From Bugula neritina (lineage: Eukaryota; Bryozoa; Gymnolaemata; Cheilostomatida; Bugulidae), in assembly GCA_964035545.1 (NCBI GenBank), contig OZ037771.1, positions 8,604,408-8,668,407 of the forward strand: a stretch of DNA of 64,000 nucleotides, in the 5' to 3' direction. Shown one piece after another: positions 43,901 through 60,643 of this stretch. The notes beneath the pieces are model-generated. The model made no database searches. It was not told where the DNA came from and saw only the letters and a program-made list of their open reading frames with translations. Numbering within the stretch: the stretch's first letter is position 1; each line of letters opens with the position of its first letter. A program made the position numbers and the translations under genes.

Positions 43901-46891
43901 AGATGTTGAATCCTACACCATCTGATTCAATTATTATCTGAACAATCAATGAAGGTGTTCAACATTAGCTATTTGCAGAGTAAGTATGATATAGATTTTT
44001 ACAAGATTTCAACAAAAATAAGATAGCGGAAGGTATATCCTAGCAACTTGGCAGCATCTTATTCTGCCAGAAGTTGGTAAGAATTATTGCTGATGTCTGT
44101 TTTTAGAAACTAAATTTAGCGTTTCAAACGTTTCATTAATTTAAAAGTTTGTTACAAAATTTGGCAAATATTTTGCCAACATTTAATTCAACATGAGTAC
44201 TTTTCGCAGTTGAAGGAAATTTAAAATAGGTTTAGGAAGATGAAGAATGATAGCAAACAATAGATTGTGAATTGTAAAAATAGAACAAAAAGGTTATTTT
44301 GATATTCATTGCATGTAGTGCTAAAATACTTCTAGTAGTACTTGATAGAACATTGATTGCCCCAGTTCCATTCTAGGTAAATGACTACACATATTTATTC
44401 AGTTCCACATATTAGCAAATGGTCCAACCCTACTCCTTCTGTCTTCATACCTTAAAAACACCGAATGTTTTCTGTACTCATGATTGGATGTTACTGCTCA
44501 ACAATAACCAACCAATAACTTAGTTTACTTTCCCATGTTTCCACAGTTTAAACGGACTTTCCATTCTCACGGTTAATCAGCACAAAAATTTCTCTCAGAA
44601 TAGGCAACTCCAAACTAATCAGCTGCTAAATGCTGCCAACCATAAACGCAACTCATGATGTCGTCTCTCAGTGTAAACAAATATGGCCAACATTAGTTCA
44701 GTTTTAGTTGATACACATTACTATTTTCATGAGACTTACTCTGCCTTCGTAGTGTATGTTACAACTAAACCACTAAAGCATATAGTCAAGGGTGCTCATG
44801 CTTTCAAAAGAACAGGTTTATTTTTTATCTCTGAAAAAAAAATTAATTATTACTTCTACCATGAGCCTTTGGCTTTTAGTTTATATAATAATGCCTGGAA
44901 ACAAAAGTTGGAAAGCTGAGGTGCAGATTTATAAATCTGATTGACCAATGTCCTTTTCGCCGTACAGTTACCCTTGTATCTCAGTTGTTCACACCACCAG
45001 CATTTAAAGTTGGACGTAGATTTATAGCATATCATGAGTATTGATGTTGGCTATTCAATGCCATAGCCCATTGTTAACCACCCCAACAGTTAACCCAAGT
45101 GATATAATAAGAGCTGTTAGGATGTGAGCAGCAGATTATCATCAAAACTTATTGTTGCTAGAAAATTCTAATATAATTGAAATGTTGGTGTCACTTGGTA
45201 AGTGGGTAAGTGGGCTGCTGATGCACACACACATTTGTGTAAAGACTATGAACACTATCAAACAAAACCAAATCATGAAATATAAAAGTAAGATGTAGTA
45301 AAGGGTGACGTGCACAGACAATGTTAAAGGTAAAGTTCACAGATAATCTAAACCACTTCATGCATATACCGGTAGCAATGCTCGGTGCGTTCAGAAAACT
45401 AGTGAACAAGCTAAAAGCAAACCTGATGCAGAAGTAGAGCTGGCAACAGCAGAAGTAAGCCTTCTGCTAGCTGTAGAAGTTAAGGCTTGTGATGTGCTAG
45501 ATGAAAGCCTGGATGTAGCACGTGAAGTGGTTGCTGGAACATGTGATGTGGTGGTTGGAGCACGTGAAGTAGAAGCTGTAACAGGTGATGCTGTTGCTGT
45601 AGCACTAGCATGGAGTGTATAAAATGATGTAGAAGCAGTTGCTAAGATAAGAGCAGCACAGGTATTGTTACTAACTAAAAAGACAGACTTAGAACCAATA
45701 GAGGCGGAATGCGGAGGGGGTGGGTGAGATGGTGTACCTGAACTAGTTGAAGAAGTTCTTTCAGCTGCTCTCTCAGTTGGAGATGCCAGTGCTGTGGATT
45801 GTGGCTCCAAGGAACTGCAGATAGAGACACAAACATATCTTTTGATAAAAAGCAATTTGCATGCAAAAGACAGTTATTATTTAGAAAACATCCTAAAACA
45901 TAACACCAGATAAACCTTTAGATTCTACAAGTTGAAAAAAACAATAATTTGATGGCATCCCAAAATATCTAGAGGGTTTGATCTTATTTTTATTCTTTAT
46001 TAGATTTACAGGAGTGAGTTACAGGAAATCTTTTATATTTTGTGGCACTGAGAAGTACAGTTTTCATTTTGTAGATGAATGCTGCTAGAACTGCCTAAAT
46101 ACAACGATATTAATCAGCTTATTCTAAATAAAAAAACTCGCTGATTTATAAGTGAATGGATGAAGAATCATTCTATAAGAAGCAGCTTGGAGTTGTGGTA
46201 TTCAAGTGCAGTAGTTTGAAATTTGCGAGTTTTGAATTGGAGGTTTAGGTTAAAATTACAAACCCTCAACACCAAACTAGAGAACCTCAAACTACTGCAG
46301 TCAGTCACCCCTAACTCGGAGCTGCTTATAGAATGATGCAGTGATGAACTTACATATTAGACTGTGATCTGAGTCCAGTGCGAGTCCCTGTTTTAGGGGC
46401 TCTTGTTCTCCGCCTCTTAGATTGCAGAAGTGACGAGCTTGTCTCGGTATTTGAGCTGGACGCCTGCTACAAGTAACATTGAATAACCAGTATGCCTCAC
46501 ACCTAAAAGTTTAAAGTCAATTTTCATTTTCAGCTATAATTCAGTAACATCAACGGATCATTTTTAATACAGTTAACAAATAACAGATGTAACTTTGAAC
46601 AGAACAAAGTGACAAAAGTATTTTAACAAAAATTACCGGATTAGCCTGTGTATCGAGTGTATCAGAACTGGTGAGTGCTGATTCGTCGTTTTGGTTGCTG
46701 CAAGAGGTCAAAAAATTATTGATTACAGAGCACACTGCTCATAATTGAAACAAAAATTTTTATTTCTGTACAAGTATCACATGTTGGTACTTTTATTAGC
46801 ATTATACAGACCTAACTTGTGTAGATGGCGTTTTTGCTTTTCTCTTTCTTGATTTTAATGGCCTGTTTCTGTCTTCAGAACAATCGGCCAT
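22941..46891 (-). CDS. TRIP12: E3 ubiquitin-protein ligase TRIP12 (HECT type), complete, 41 exons
   Basis: Nuclear HECT ligase of the ubiquitin-fusion-degradation pathway; in vertebrates it also limits RNF168 at DNA breaks. Exons 5' to 3': 46812-46891, 46637-46697, 46354-46466, 45738-45814, 45423-45596, 43410-43500, 43073-43128, 42729-42812, 42111-42261, 41167-41459, 40860-40931, 38274-38455, 37717-38007, 37227-37388, 36872-36994, 36459-36632, 36270-36319, 35216-35378, 34840-35090, 34302-34448, 33939-34143, 33651-33823, 33204-33376, 32398-32619, 32041-32176, 31506-31653, 31176-31334, 30677-30832, 30174-30323, 29581-29756, 29350-29474, 28756-28907, 28294-28422, 27869-27967, 27392-27542, 27013-27144, 26501-26811, 26114-26311, 25722-25886, 25154-25304, 22941-23137; total 6303 nt, 2100 codons plus stop. 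Residues 1 to about 415 are basic and Ser/Thr/Ala-rich (disordered). An armadillo-like region follows ([20 protein letters not shown]). The WWE domain spans exons 18-19 ([14 protein letters not shown] ... YTIDF). The HECT domain ends with [18 protein letters not shown], whose Cys is the ubiquitin acceptor, and the tail QLSFHLS. The start is ATG 46891 ([20 protein letters not shown]); the first ten exons are the least certain. Confidence 0.96.
23160..25122. repeat. 26-bp minisatellite filling TRIP12 intron 40
   Basis: Roughly 75 copies of 'gtaacatagtatatagtaag' plus 'atagta', with repeated variants (tgtata/tatata, aggtag/agatag, tacagt) and a few shortened units (near 23276, 23510 and 24790-24830). 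It occupies nearly all of the intron between the last two TRIP12 exons. On the coding strand the consensus unit has no stop codon in any frame, which creates spurious frames of 400-625 codons. Confidence 0.97.
25322..25497. mobile_element. Small foldback element, 'ggtaaaaatggcac' arms
   Basis: The left arm reads taggtaaaaatggcacaggt and repeats ggtaaaaatggcac. The right arm is the inverse (gtgccattattatcattttt ... gtgctatttttacc). A C-rich spacer (aaacccccatccccacccca) lies between. About 175 bp in a TRIP12 intron; MITE or foldback remnant, no ORF. Confidence 0.55.
25970..26100. repeat. AT-rich ~60-bp duplication in TRIP12 intron
   Basis: Two diverged copies of a block containing 'atatataatattatatgta' and 'gcatata' and 'tagtaatatat', beside TRIP12 exon 38. 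Non-coding. Confidence 0.5.
30018..30148. repeat. 21-bp tandem repeat containing TGACTCA, TRIP12 intron
   Basis: Six copies of 'tatgactcagagaggtgata' type units, 25 bp from the donor of TRIP12 exon 29. Each contains TGACTCA, the consensus AP-1 (bZIP) site, which is palindromic around its centre. Whether any factor uses them is unknown. Confidence 0.8.
31885..32030 (+). mobile_element. tRNA-like SINE fragment beside TRIP12 exon 25
   Basis: The sequence 'ggggtggctgagtgtagcgc' resembles a tRNA D-arm/A box of Leu or Ser type. Downstream 'gagtttgattctcgag' resembles a T-arm/B box (compare ggttcgattcc). Its beginning (ataagcagcaccgagttggg) is shared with the element at 46156-46340. The cloverleaf looks incomplete, so a functional tRNA gene is unlikely. 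Confidence 0.45.
32903..33085 (+). mobile_element. Intact SINE-like copy, tRNA-derived head
   Basis: Starts near 'ggagcagctgtggtctaggg', with an A-box-like tggtctaggga and, about 30 bp on, a B-box-like agctcgaaccc, the spacing seen in tRNA genes. The body contains 'gatgttaggaagagcatcca', 'ataattgctcctgtgcccca' and 'ttctcacaaggatggcgact'. The same blocks flank the MITE at 6249-7012. It lies in a TRIP12 intron, in the sense opposite to the gene. Confidence 0.7.
35091..35170. repeat. 20-bp tandem repeat abutting TRIP12 exon 19 acceptor
   Basis: Four copies of 'ctgtgtcacatggtattaca' begin exactly at the intron border. On the coding strand the true acceptor reads ATACCATGTGACAG and the repeated unit ATACCATGTGACACAG, so each unit ends in an acceptor-like CAG. 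Confidence 0.8.
35395..36240. repeat. ~50-bp minisatellite filling TRIP12 intron 17
   Basis: About 17 copies of a 44-51-bp unit (tacagtatagtatatagagt then atatattagtatacagtaca then gtgtgggataca). It occupies almost the entire intron between exons 17 and 18, ending about 15 bp before the acceptor. Units differ by point changes and by loss of a 7-bp block. Confidence 0.93.
38456..40825. repeat. 27-28-bp minisatellite made of splice-acceptor units, TRIP12 intron 11
   Basis: Roughly 85 copies of 'catggctgtaatacagagag' plus 'agatataa', with catgac/catggc, gag-number and ctgcaa variants. On the coding strand each unit reads TCTCTCTCTGTATTACAG then CCATG. This matches the true 3' splice site at 38456 and the first exon bases, so the first unit straddles the exon border. 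The array fills nearly the whole 2404-bp intron. The consensus has no stop in any coding-strand frame. Confidence 0.97.
42917..43060. repeat. 15-bp tandem repeat in TRIP12 intron 7
   Basis: About nine copies of 'gtctacaggtacagt' with ggatac/ggtaca and attg/agtg variants, ending about 15 bp from the donor of exon 7. Short apparent Val/Asp/Pro-rich frames here are artefacts. Confidence 0.85.
46156..46340. mobile_element. MITE-like inverted repeat in TRIP12 intron 3
   Basis: The left end (tcattctataagaagcagct then tggagttgtgg ... gcagtagtttga) is mirrored by the right end (tcaaactactgca ... aactcggagctgcttataga then atga). Arms are about 45 bp with gaps and total length about 180 bp. The right arm, inverted, begins ataagcagctccgagttagg, nearly the start of the tRNA-like element at 31885. 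Confidence 0.65.
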
Positions 46892-48099
46892 AGTAATAGC
46901 TAAGCAATAATCCAATCATCCTATTCTAACCTGTTGTCACCCCATTGATAAATTAACATCTATTCCTATTTAGCATTTAAAAATAAATTACAAACCCTAA
47001 AACCTTTGCCCAGCTGTTCCTTCAAAAATATGAAAGTTTTCAATTCACTCTACTAGTCCAAGACAATTGCCCGAGACAAAAGCCATTGTCAAAACTATAC
47101 TATTTAATTTTTAATTGAATATGTGACAGGCTGATAGTCCTTATAAGTTTTAGTTCATTACGATTGGGAGATGAAGTTTTCATTTCAGTAAAATTGGCAC
47201 ATATTATTACCACAGCAACAATTTTCATTCTATTTTAGAATGTTATTTTCTTCTCCTTTACTATTTATTAAAAGTATATGAAAAATTAAAAAAAAATTAG
47301 CTGATGCACTGTCATGCACTTTCATTGTCATAACATCTTATTTTACTCATTACAATCTTAGCTGCATCCAAATGTAGCTACAAAATTGATATGAACAAAT
47401 TTTAATCTAATTATAAATTGAAAATAACAACCTATATTGGTATTCAATTAGATTAAAATTATATTTTATTCTTTAAATAGTAAGGCATCAGCCTGGAACA
47501 ACGGTTAAATTTCATTATTCTAAATTCAAGTCTAAGTTGAATTTGGCAGAAGGTTTTCAGAAAACTGTGCACCTGATTATGATGGGTCTAAAACGTGGGT
47601 ATAAAATCATGAGGCATCTTATAGACACCACCAAGATTTTTTTTTCATCAAGGTTTGAAGTAGCTAGATATCAACTGGCATATAATAAAAAATAACAAAT
47701 CCTGTTAATGCCCTAGCCTCATAATTAACCTCTCCAGAGCATTTTGGCCTAGTGACTCATCAACACTAATATATATATTTATCAATCCAAATCATTCTGA
47801 CTGGAGTACTTGCAATTCTCTGGCCCCAGTAAACTTGTATAAATTGTTGAGTTTTGACTTGACTTGCTTGAATAACAGATGCAACTAAAAAAATGGATTG
47901 ACTAGCTGCAAGTCATAGAAATTTTGGTAAGCGTAACTGCAAACTCATTGTATAATATATTAAGAGTAACACTCACGGTAGCTGTAAGTAAAACCTAAAA
48001 ACTGATTTTCAACTTGAGATTAGCATCAATAAAATATTGCTTCTAGTATCAATGTAGCAAGTAGTCATCAACATCATTACACTTCATTACCAAAGTGTA

Positions 48100-49330
48100 T
48101 TACTAATAACTTTAGTGAAAATGTTGACAATCACAACGAAAATTATCCGTGAACATGATGATGATAGACCAGTACCACAACGACTTTCCTTTTACACCTA
48201 ATTGGTAAATTACTATTTATTACAACTACATTCATTACTTAGTCTCACTATTTGTATTAGGTATGATAATGAAGGATTAGTATTATTTACTTCTGATTTA
48301 AAAACAAAATTGATTCATTCTTTTAAAAGATAAATGTAAAACTGATATTGAAAGGCCATAACTGATGAGAGAAGTAGACGTTTGAAACTGACAGATCACA
48401 AAATTATTCCATTTTGATTTAGATTAAGATTTACTAATTTAGTGTTACTAAACTGAAAAAAAATATGTTAGTCATAGTGATAGTTCTGTGTTAGTCATAC
48501 TCATAGTGAGTATCGCCATTGGTAATGATCAGACATCAAATTCAATCAGTCAGTCAGTACTAAGTTAGTAACTTAAACTAAAAAGGCAAACTACGGGCTT
48601 CTAGTAATCTGATTAGATTAGCTGATTAGACTTTGTCATGGATTCACTATTACTATGAGTATGATTATCATTACAATTTAGAATACATTTGGTGATTTAC
48701 CCACAAGTCTAAGCACCATGATCAGGGTGATATAAAATAATAAATGAAATTGAGTATCATAATCATAATGATATTGATGGCGATAGTCATAATGATAGTG
48801 TAGTAATACTAATAATGATAACAATCTGAATCTAGAAGCAGAAGTCAATCGTTATCGTTATCGTAGCTACTTCGACTGTAACCATTAGACTTTGCATTAT
48901 TATTACTATTAGTATTACTATTAGTATTATTATAAATGTAGGTAATAGTAATATTCTAATAGTAATAGCAATAGTAATAGTAATAGTAATAGAGAAACTC
49001 AAACTATCACTATCAGTCTCATCACAAACTTGAACTAAGCAGTAACACTAACTGTTACAGTTAGTGTAAGTGTTACTGTAAGTGTAAGTGCAACAAGTTT
49101 AATCCATAAAAATACAACTCAAACTAAAACCTTTCTGAATTTCTAGACTAAAACTTTGCCAATGTTAACATTTTAAATTCAAGGTACTCTTAGAACTAGT
49201 CTTAGTCCTAATCATAATGATAATGATGATTATAATCATAATGTTTCAGTTTGCGTCACTACCAGTACTAGTACTTAATAACTTATAGTTGATGTTATAG
49301 TTATTCTAATTCTATTGGCCTAAAAAGTTT
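48100..49330. repeat. Second degenerate palindrome-rich repeat zone
   Basis: Same word classes as 8600-12420: actattagtattactattag, aataatgatgattataatca, and the palindrome cactaactgttacagttagt near 49047. No fixed unit length, no ORF. Confidence 0.55.
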
Positions 49331-50159
49331 ACATAAATTACAATAACTGAATAAGCATAGTGAAAAGTTATGTGCTTTGTCAGAAGACTATCAAGTTCAA
49401 TTGCCATGTTTTGTTGGCATCAACTTTAAACTGAACATCAAGCTCAACACGGACAAATGCATGATAATGGTATGAACTTGAAACTGAACGTAGCCCTCTT
49501 ATTGCTTTGTGGATATCAAAAGATCTCTACATTACCATGTATAGACAATATAGACTTGTCAATCCGCCCAATATTAGTCGTTTTTGTATCAATGCTTTTC
49601 AAGGCCATTTGTAATAATCGTAATTTGTGATCCTACCTTTAGGGAAGATAATTTCATATGCTTGCGTTAATGGAATGTTGGTAATTATGGAACACAAAAT
49701 TATCGCAAATGATTTAGTGTTATGTTATTAGCCACGCTACATCTTTAAAACAACAAAAAACATGCATATGCATGTACATATACATTTACATGTACCTATG
49801 CATATACACATATACATGTATATATAGCCTACACACACGTTGCTTTTCGACGAGCTTCAAAACATAAGAACTTGTTTAAGACACTATAATATTAGTAGCA
49901 TCCCTTTCCGCATAGGAAGAATTATAGTTTAAATTATGGAAAATATTGCAAGTTAATGTAAATGCAATCTATATTAACATAAAATACACTTTTAAATATT
50001 GGTTTAGTTGTCACACATGCAGCAGTACCTTCAACATCATGGTAGGTCAACATCCTAATGCATGTGCTAAATAATATGTAGTGCAATAGATCTAAATACT
50101 TTATAGTATTACAATAAAGAGAAATCTTTTGAACAAGATAGAGTACCTACCAAAAAAGT

Positions 50160-50850
50160 CTTTTGTAACAATTGTATAATTTTAATACACATCATTGCAG
50201 ATTATTGTGCAGTGTTGCATTATAATGTATAGTACTGTGCTGTATATATATGGTAATGTATTGTTTTGCACTGCAATATGTAGTATTCTTTAGTACAGTG
50301 TAGTATGGTATGGTATTGTAACAGTATTTAAACTATTGTTTAGTTTAGTATTGTTCAATATTGTGTCGTATGCAGCACTGTAATGTACTGTATTGTATTG
50401 CATTGCAGTACTACGTTGCATTGAACTGTATTGTATTGCAATGCATTGTATTACATTGTATAGTATTGCAATGTGTTGCATTACACTGTAGTACACTACA
50501 CTGCATTGCATTACACTGTATTGTATTGCGATGTATTGTATCACACTGTATATTAATGCACTACATAGTATTGCACTTTATTGCACTACACTGTATAGTA
50601 TTACACTGTATAGTATTACACTGTATTGCATAGCGCTGTATTGTATAGTACTGTATTGTATAGCACTGTATTGCATTACACTGTATTGTATTGTGATGTA
50701 TAGTAAAACACTGTATTGTATAGCACTGTATTTTATTGCGAGGTGTAGTATTACACTGTATTAATGTAGAGCACTGTATTTTATATTGCAATGTATTGTA
50801 TTACACTATATATAATAATACACAGTGTATTGTGCAACGTGCAGAACATC
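50160..50850. repeat. Degenerate ttgta/ctgta low-complexity array
   Basis: Hundreds of bases built from 'attgtattgcattacactgta' type words in 5-bp multiples. Because the words are multiples of five, long cysteine/isoleucine/leucine open frames appear on both strands; these are artefacts. Confidence 0.8.
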
Positions 50851-53104
50851 AAACCATCAAAGCAGACCTTGGTTCACATATTCCAGGTTCAGATTATCAT
50901 TAAACAGAATATTCATACTCCGGGCTGTTTCCTGGCACTCCACACCTTTGAGAACAAACAGAGTTCAGTCACATAACAGTTTATGTTCAACTATACTTTA
51001 GTTCTCATAAAAGTATTATATACTTGTTTGGTAGAAGGTTAGGTGCAGAAATACAGAGTTCAAATATAGCTTGGATTTTAATATTATTGTTACTTACTGA
51101 TTACGTTTAAACATTAGAGTTTAAATTGTATATATGGTACAATATTTTGATGTAGCAAACTTTCTTAAAACCTGTAAATCTGCACTTATTCCCTCAGGTT
51201 AGGTAGCTAACTGAAAGCTAAATCTAGATGTAATATTTATCTAGATTTATCCCCCTTACTTGGTATTAGACCTGTAACTATTCTTTACAATGCACTGCAT
51301 GAATTTCATATTAATAGGTACAATAAGCAGTATGATGAGGTTATAATATAAAGATAAACAGATTTCAATAGACATCATATAACTAAAATAATTGCTTTTT
51401 GCTAAAAAGGAACAATAAAAAATTGCTGGAGAAAATCTGTCTGGAAGTTTCAACTTAACTTATACCAACCTATATCACCTTATTTTTATGGAAATGGACA
51501 CTTCCATCATACTGGTTATACAGTCTAAATAAATTCACTGATTTAATTTACCCAACTCTTTGACTTGATTAATTGTTATTGGAATGGCGCAGGCCTCCCA
51601 AGCTCGGGTATCTTTGAATTTTAAGATTATCAATTTTTTTATAAATTTACAACAAGCTGTGTGGAATCAAAAGAATTTAATAAAATTTCTCACATGCACT
51701 TAAACAGTCATGTTGATTAATTTTAGTTTTATTGGGCAAGATTACAAATAATAAATGGGTCACTTTACTTAATTTAGTACACACTGTACACCTCAGGTTT
51801 TCAGCTATTTTTTGAAATTTAGCTACTCATACAAATAATTTTTTGTAATAAATCAATAAAATATTAACAAATGCAACTAATCAATCAAGTTTTTTTTAAA
51901 TATTGCTTCATTTCTTGTGTTTTTTTCCTACTTTTTCAATAAAAAACCGGGATTTTCATTACGGTTTTTTCATAACGATGTTTCAATAGTATTTATACAT
52001 TTTAAAATAACCAGAATTAGGACTACCAAGTAATTATTTATATTTCAGCTACTATTCTTCACTGCACTTGTTTCTTGTAATATATATCTGAATGAACATT
52101 GCATACATTGACTTGATTAGACACTTTATCATGTTTGCTAAGATAACAGTCTCTCTTGCTTACATGTTTTGTGCTTGTCATTTCCCATTGCTTCTATTGA
52201 CCCATTATGTTGATGTTTCTTTGTTGCAGTCTAAAATCACACAAAAGTTTGTTATTGACACAAAAAAGCATTTACAAAAGAAAATTAAAGTTTACATATT
52301 TCATTCTCTTGATATAATAGGGCAGCTAGCAAGTACGTATCAAACCACACCAAGTAATGGTGTTATATCACAATTTCCATTATTACTAAACAATTAGTTT
52401 TCTGCTATGCAAAAAGAGCACAACTACCAATAACTGCTATTTGAAAACAACATTCACTATAGAGTATGGTGTGGCTTGTATATTTGAGTATATGAGGTGT
52501 ATTATATGAAAGAATTAGCATATGAGAGATTGTAAGAAGGGAGTAGAGAGGTCGAGATTGCTCAAGAAGATTGTGTAGGATGCAAGTTAATAAATTAAAA
52601 ATAATGGTAAGTTCCCCATAACTATGAATCATCATAAAAAAATTCTCAACTGAAAACAATTTAAAAGCTTTGATTTTTCTACAGAATAAGTATAAAAACT
52701 TAGGCTAACATCTCAGCCAATCAAACTGTATTGAATTATCAACTCCCACACTGTACCAAAGGCTATGTTATATATTAAGCTCAATGGGTTATACCAAATT
52801 TCAGTATTACAGTATTGTAATTTGTAATAGGAGAATTTGTAAAATTCATAGAATAAGTATAAACATATGACTCTTATCTAGTGTCTATGTTTGCTATGTA
52901 TTCAGATTGTTATTAGAGAAGTGCATAAAAATATCAAAACATTCAGAGCTCTACAAAAAGTTCAAACAAAGAAAGTCATTAGCTACCCCCTGTTGTAACG
53001 ACAGTTTCACCTCCTATTTCAAGCCCTAAACTAACTATTAAGATAGTCTAAACTCAACAAAGATTAGCGCATTCAGATGCAAGTTATAAAGTTACAACTC
53101 TAAC

Positions 53105-59128
<6,024 letters not shown>

Positions 59129-60304
59129 GCTGATAAATGTGTTTGTTGGCTGGCCACTGTTAAGCTGGCAATACAAGGTAACTTTAAGTCATACAATCAT
59201 ATATTCTATCACAAGAATGTCTTATATTTTGTGATTACTTGAGTAGATGCAGGTATTAACTTCTTTTAGTTAAAATATAGTGAGCTAGTTGTATTTCATT
59301 GGGTGAGACTGTTAACACTTTAGTTAAAATACATGAGCCTTTGCATCTGACAAAGATTATTATGTAATGTATAGAGTTATAGCCACAAGCACAGATGAAA
59401 TATAATGACAGGAGATAGTCAGTGATGTAGGCAACAGCAAGGTTAGCTGTGGCAAGGTTAGAGTGGCTCCAGTGACCTGTACAGGAGAGAGAGCGGAACG
59501 GCATGACAATGCCGGTTAAGTTAGTATGCTTCGTTTCTTTTTAATATAATACATATACTAATAACATATATAAAATAATATATCCCAATTATGTATTGAT
59601 CAGATATAAAATGACTATATCAATGTTTTTTTTCTATAAGAAAGCCCAGGAGTTCTTTTATATAAATTATGCTTGCTTCACATTCAAACTACGATTTACA
59701 ATAGAAAAGTATATACTTTAATATCTTTAACAGATGTCTTTTGTAAAATTTAGTTTTACAGTTTATTAGTTTTCATAATTAGCTATTCTGAACAGAAATA
59801 TGCTCAATAGAAAAGTGTAAAAGAGGAAATGAGACAAGTCAAAGTTTAGCAGCAGCAGTTGGTCCTGCTTTGATTCATACATCCGTGTGACCCACTAAGG
59901 GAATGCTTGTTTTATACTGGATGCTCACAGATTACCACACCACTCATTCATTGCCATGCATTACTTTGACTACACTTGTCCACTTACTCAAAGTGTGTAC
60001 ACAGTGTGGGGATTGACTGCTAGATTACTGATACTTATATCTTCTCTTGCTTTTCAAACTGTCCCACAATTCAGTTTATGTAATTCTAAACAGTTTTATT
60101 ATAGTTTACTTAAAGAATAATTTGCTGATAAATCGTATATGGTACAGCTTTTCGTGTCCAAACTTTAGTAATAATATCCAGGAAAGCTTTATATTTGCTT
60201 TAAATTTGGTAACTTTTATATTGTTGTCTGACTTTTTATTTTTTTTATTATGATATATTTAGTTCAAGTACAATTATAGTAGGAATATATTTTTTCTAAT
60301 TTGA

Positions 60305-60310
60305 TTTATT
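60305..60310 (-). terminator. Candidate polyadenylation signal of the 7TM receptor gene
   Basis: AATAAA on the minus strand (tttatt on plus), about 335 bp after the receptor stop codon. A second tttatt lies near 60235. Weak evidence in AT-rich DNA. Confidence 0.35.
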
Positions 60311-60413
60311 GCTTCATTCCTGAAGAATAATAATAATTATAATTAATCTTCATGTAAATCTTCAAGTTATTGATAACATCGCATTATAGAAAAAACAGAA
60401 AGAAATGCAAAAA

Positions 60414-60420
<7 letters not shown>

Positions 60421-60506
<86 letters not shown>
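60421..60506. repeat. (AT)n microsatellite in 3' UTR region
   Basis: About 43 AT dinucleotides, 140 bp downstream of the 7TM receptor stop codon, so probably within its 3' UTR if the signal near 60305 is used. Confidence 0.97.
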
Positions 60507-60508
<2 letters not shown>

Positions 60509-60643
60509 CATATATATGGCGCGTATATAATGCATATATGATGTATGGAATATATATTCAAATTATATACATACATATAAATACATATACAGAAATTTTA
60601 TAATTTTTATAAACAAATAAAAAATCTTTAGGTTCACAGCTGA

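Larger units (their letters stand above)
46892..53104. other. Gene-poor region upstream of TRIP12
   Basis: No exon was recognised with confidence. The TRIP12 promoter should lie just right of 46891. The rest is AT-rich unique sequence with two low-complexity zones (48100-49330 and 50160-50850). It may hold the last exon and 3' UTR of the LRR receptor gene; 50848-50960 is one weak candidate. Confidence 0.65.
59129..60643. other. Spacer between the LRR receptor and the 7TM receptor
   Basis: Should contain the LRR gene promoter (right of 59128) and the 7TM receptor 3' UTR. It holds an (AT)n tract and a candidate polyadenylation signal. The 82-codon minus-strand frame ending at 59256 has no recognised domain and no supporting splice context. 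Confidence 0.55.

Noticed and set aside
50290-50976. Cys/Ile/Leu-rich open frames on both strands
   Set aside because: Produced by a low-complexity array built from five-base words; no domain or splice support.
52092-52397. 101-codon plus-strand frame with a hydrophobic stretch
   Set aside because: No recognisable domain, typical AT-rich composition, and no splice or neighbour context.
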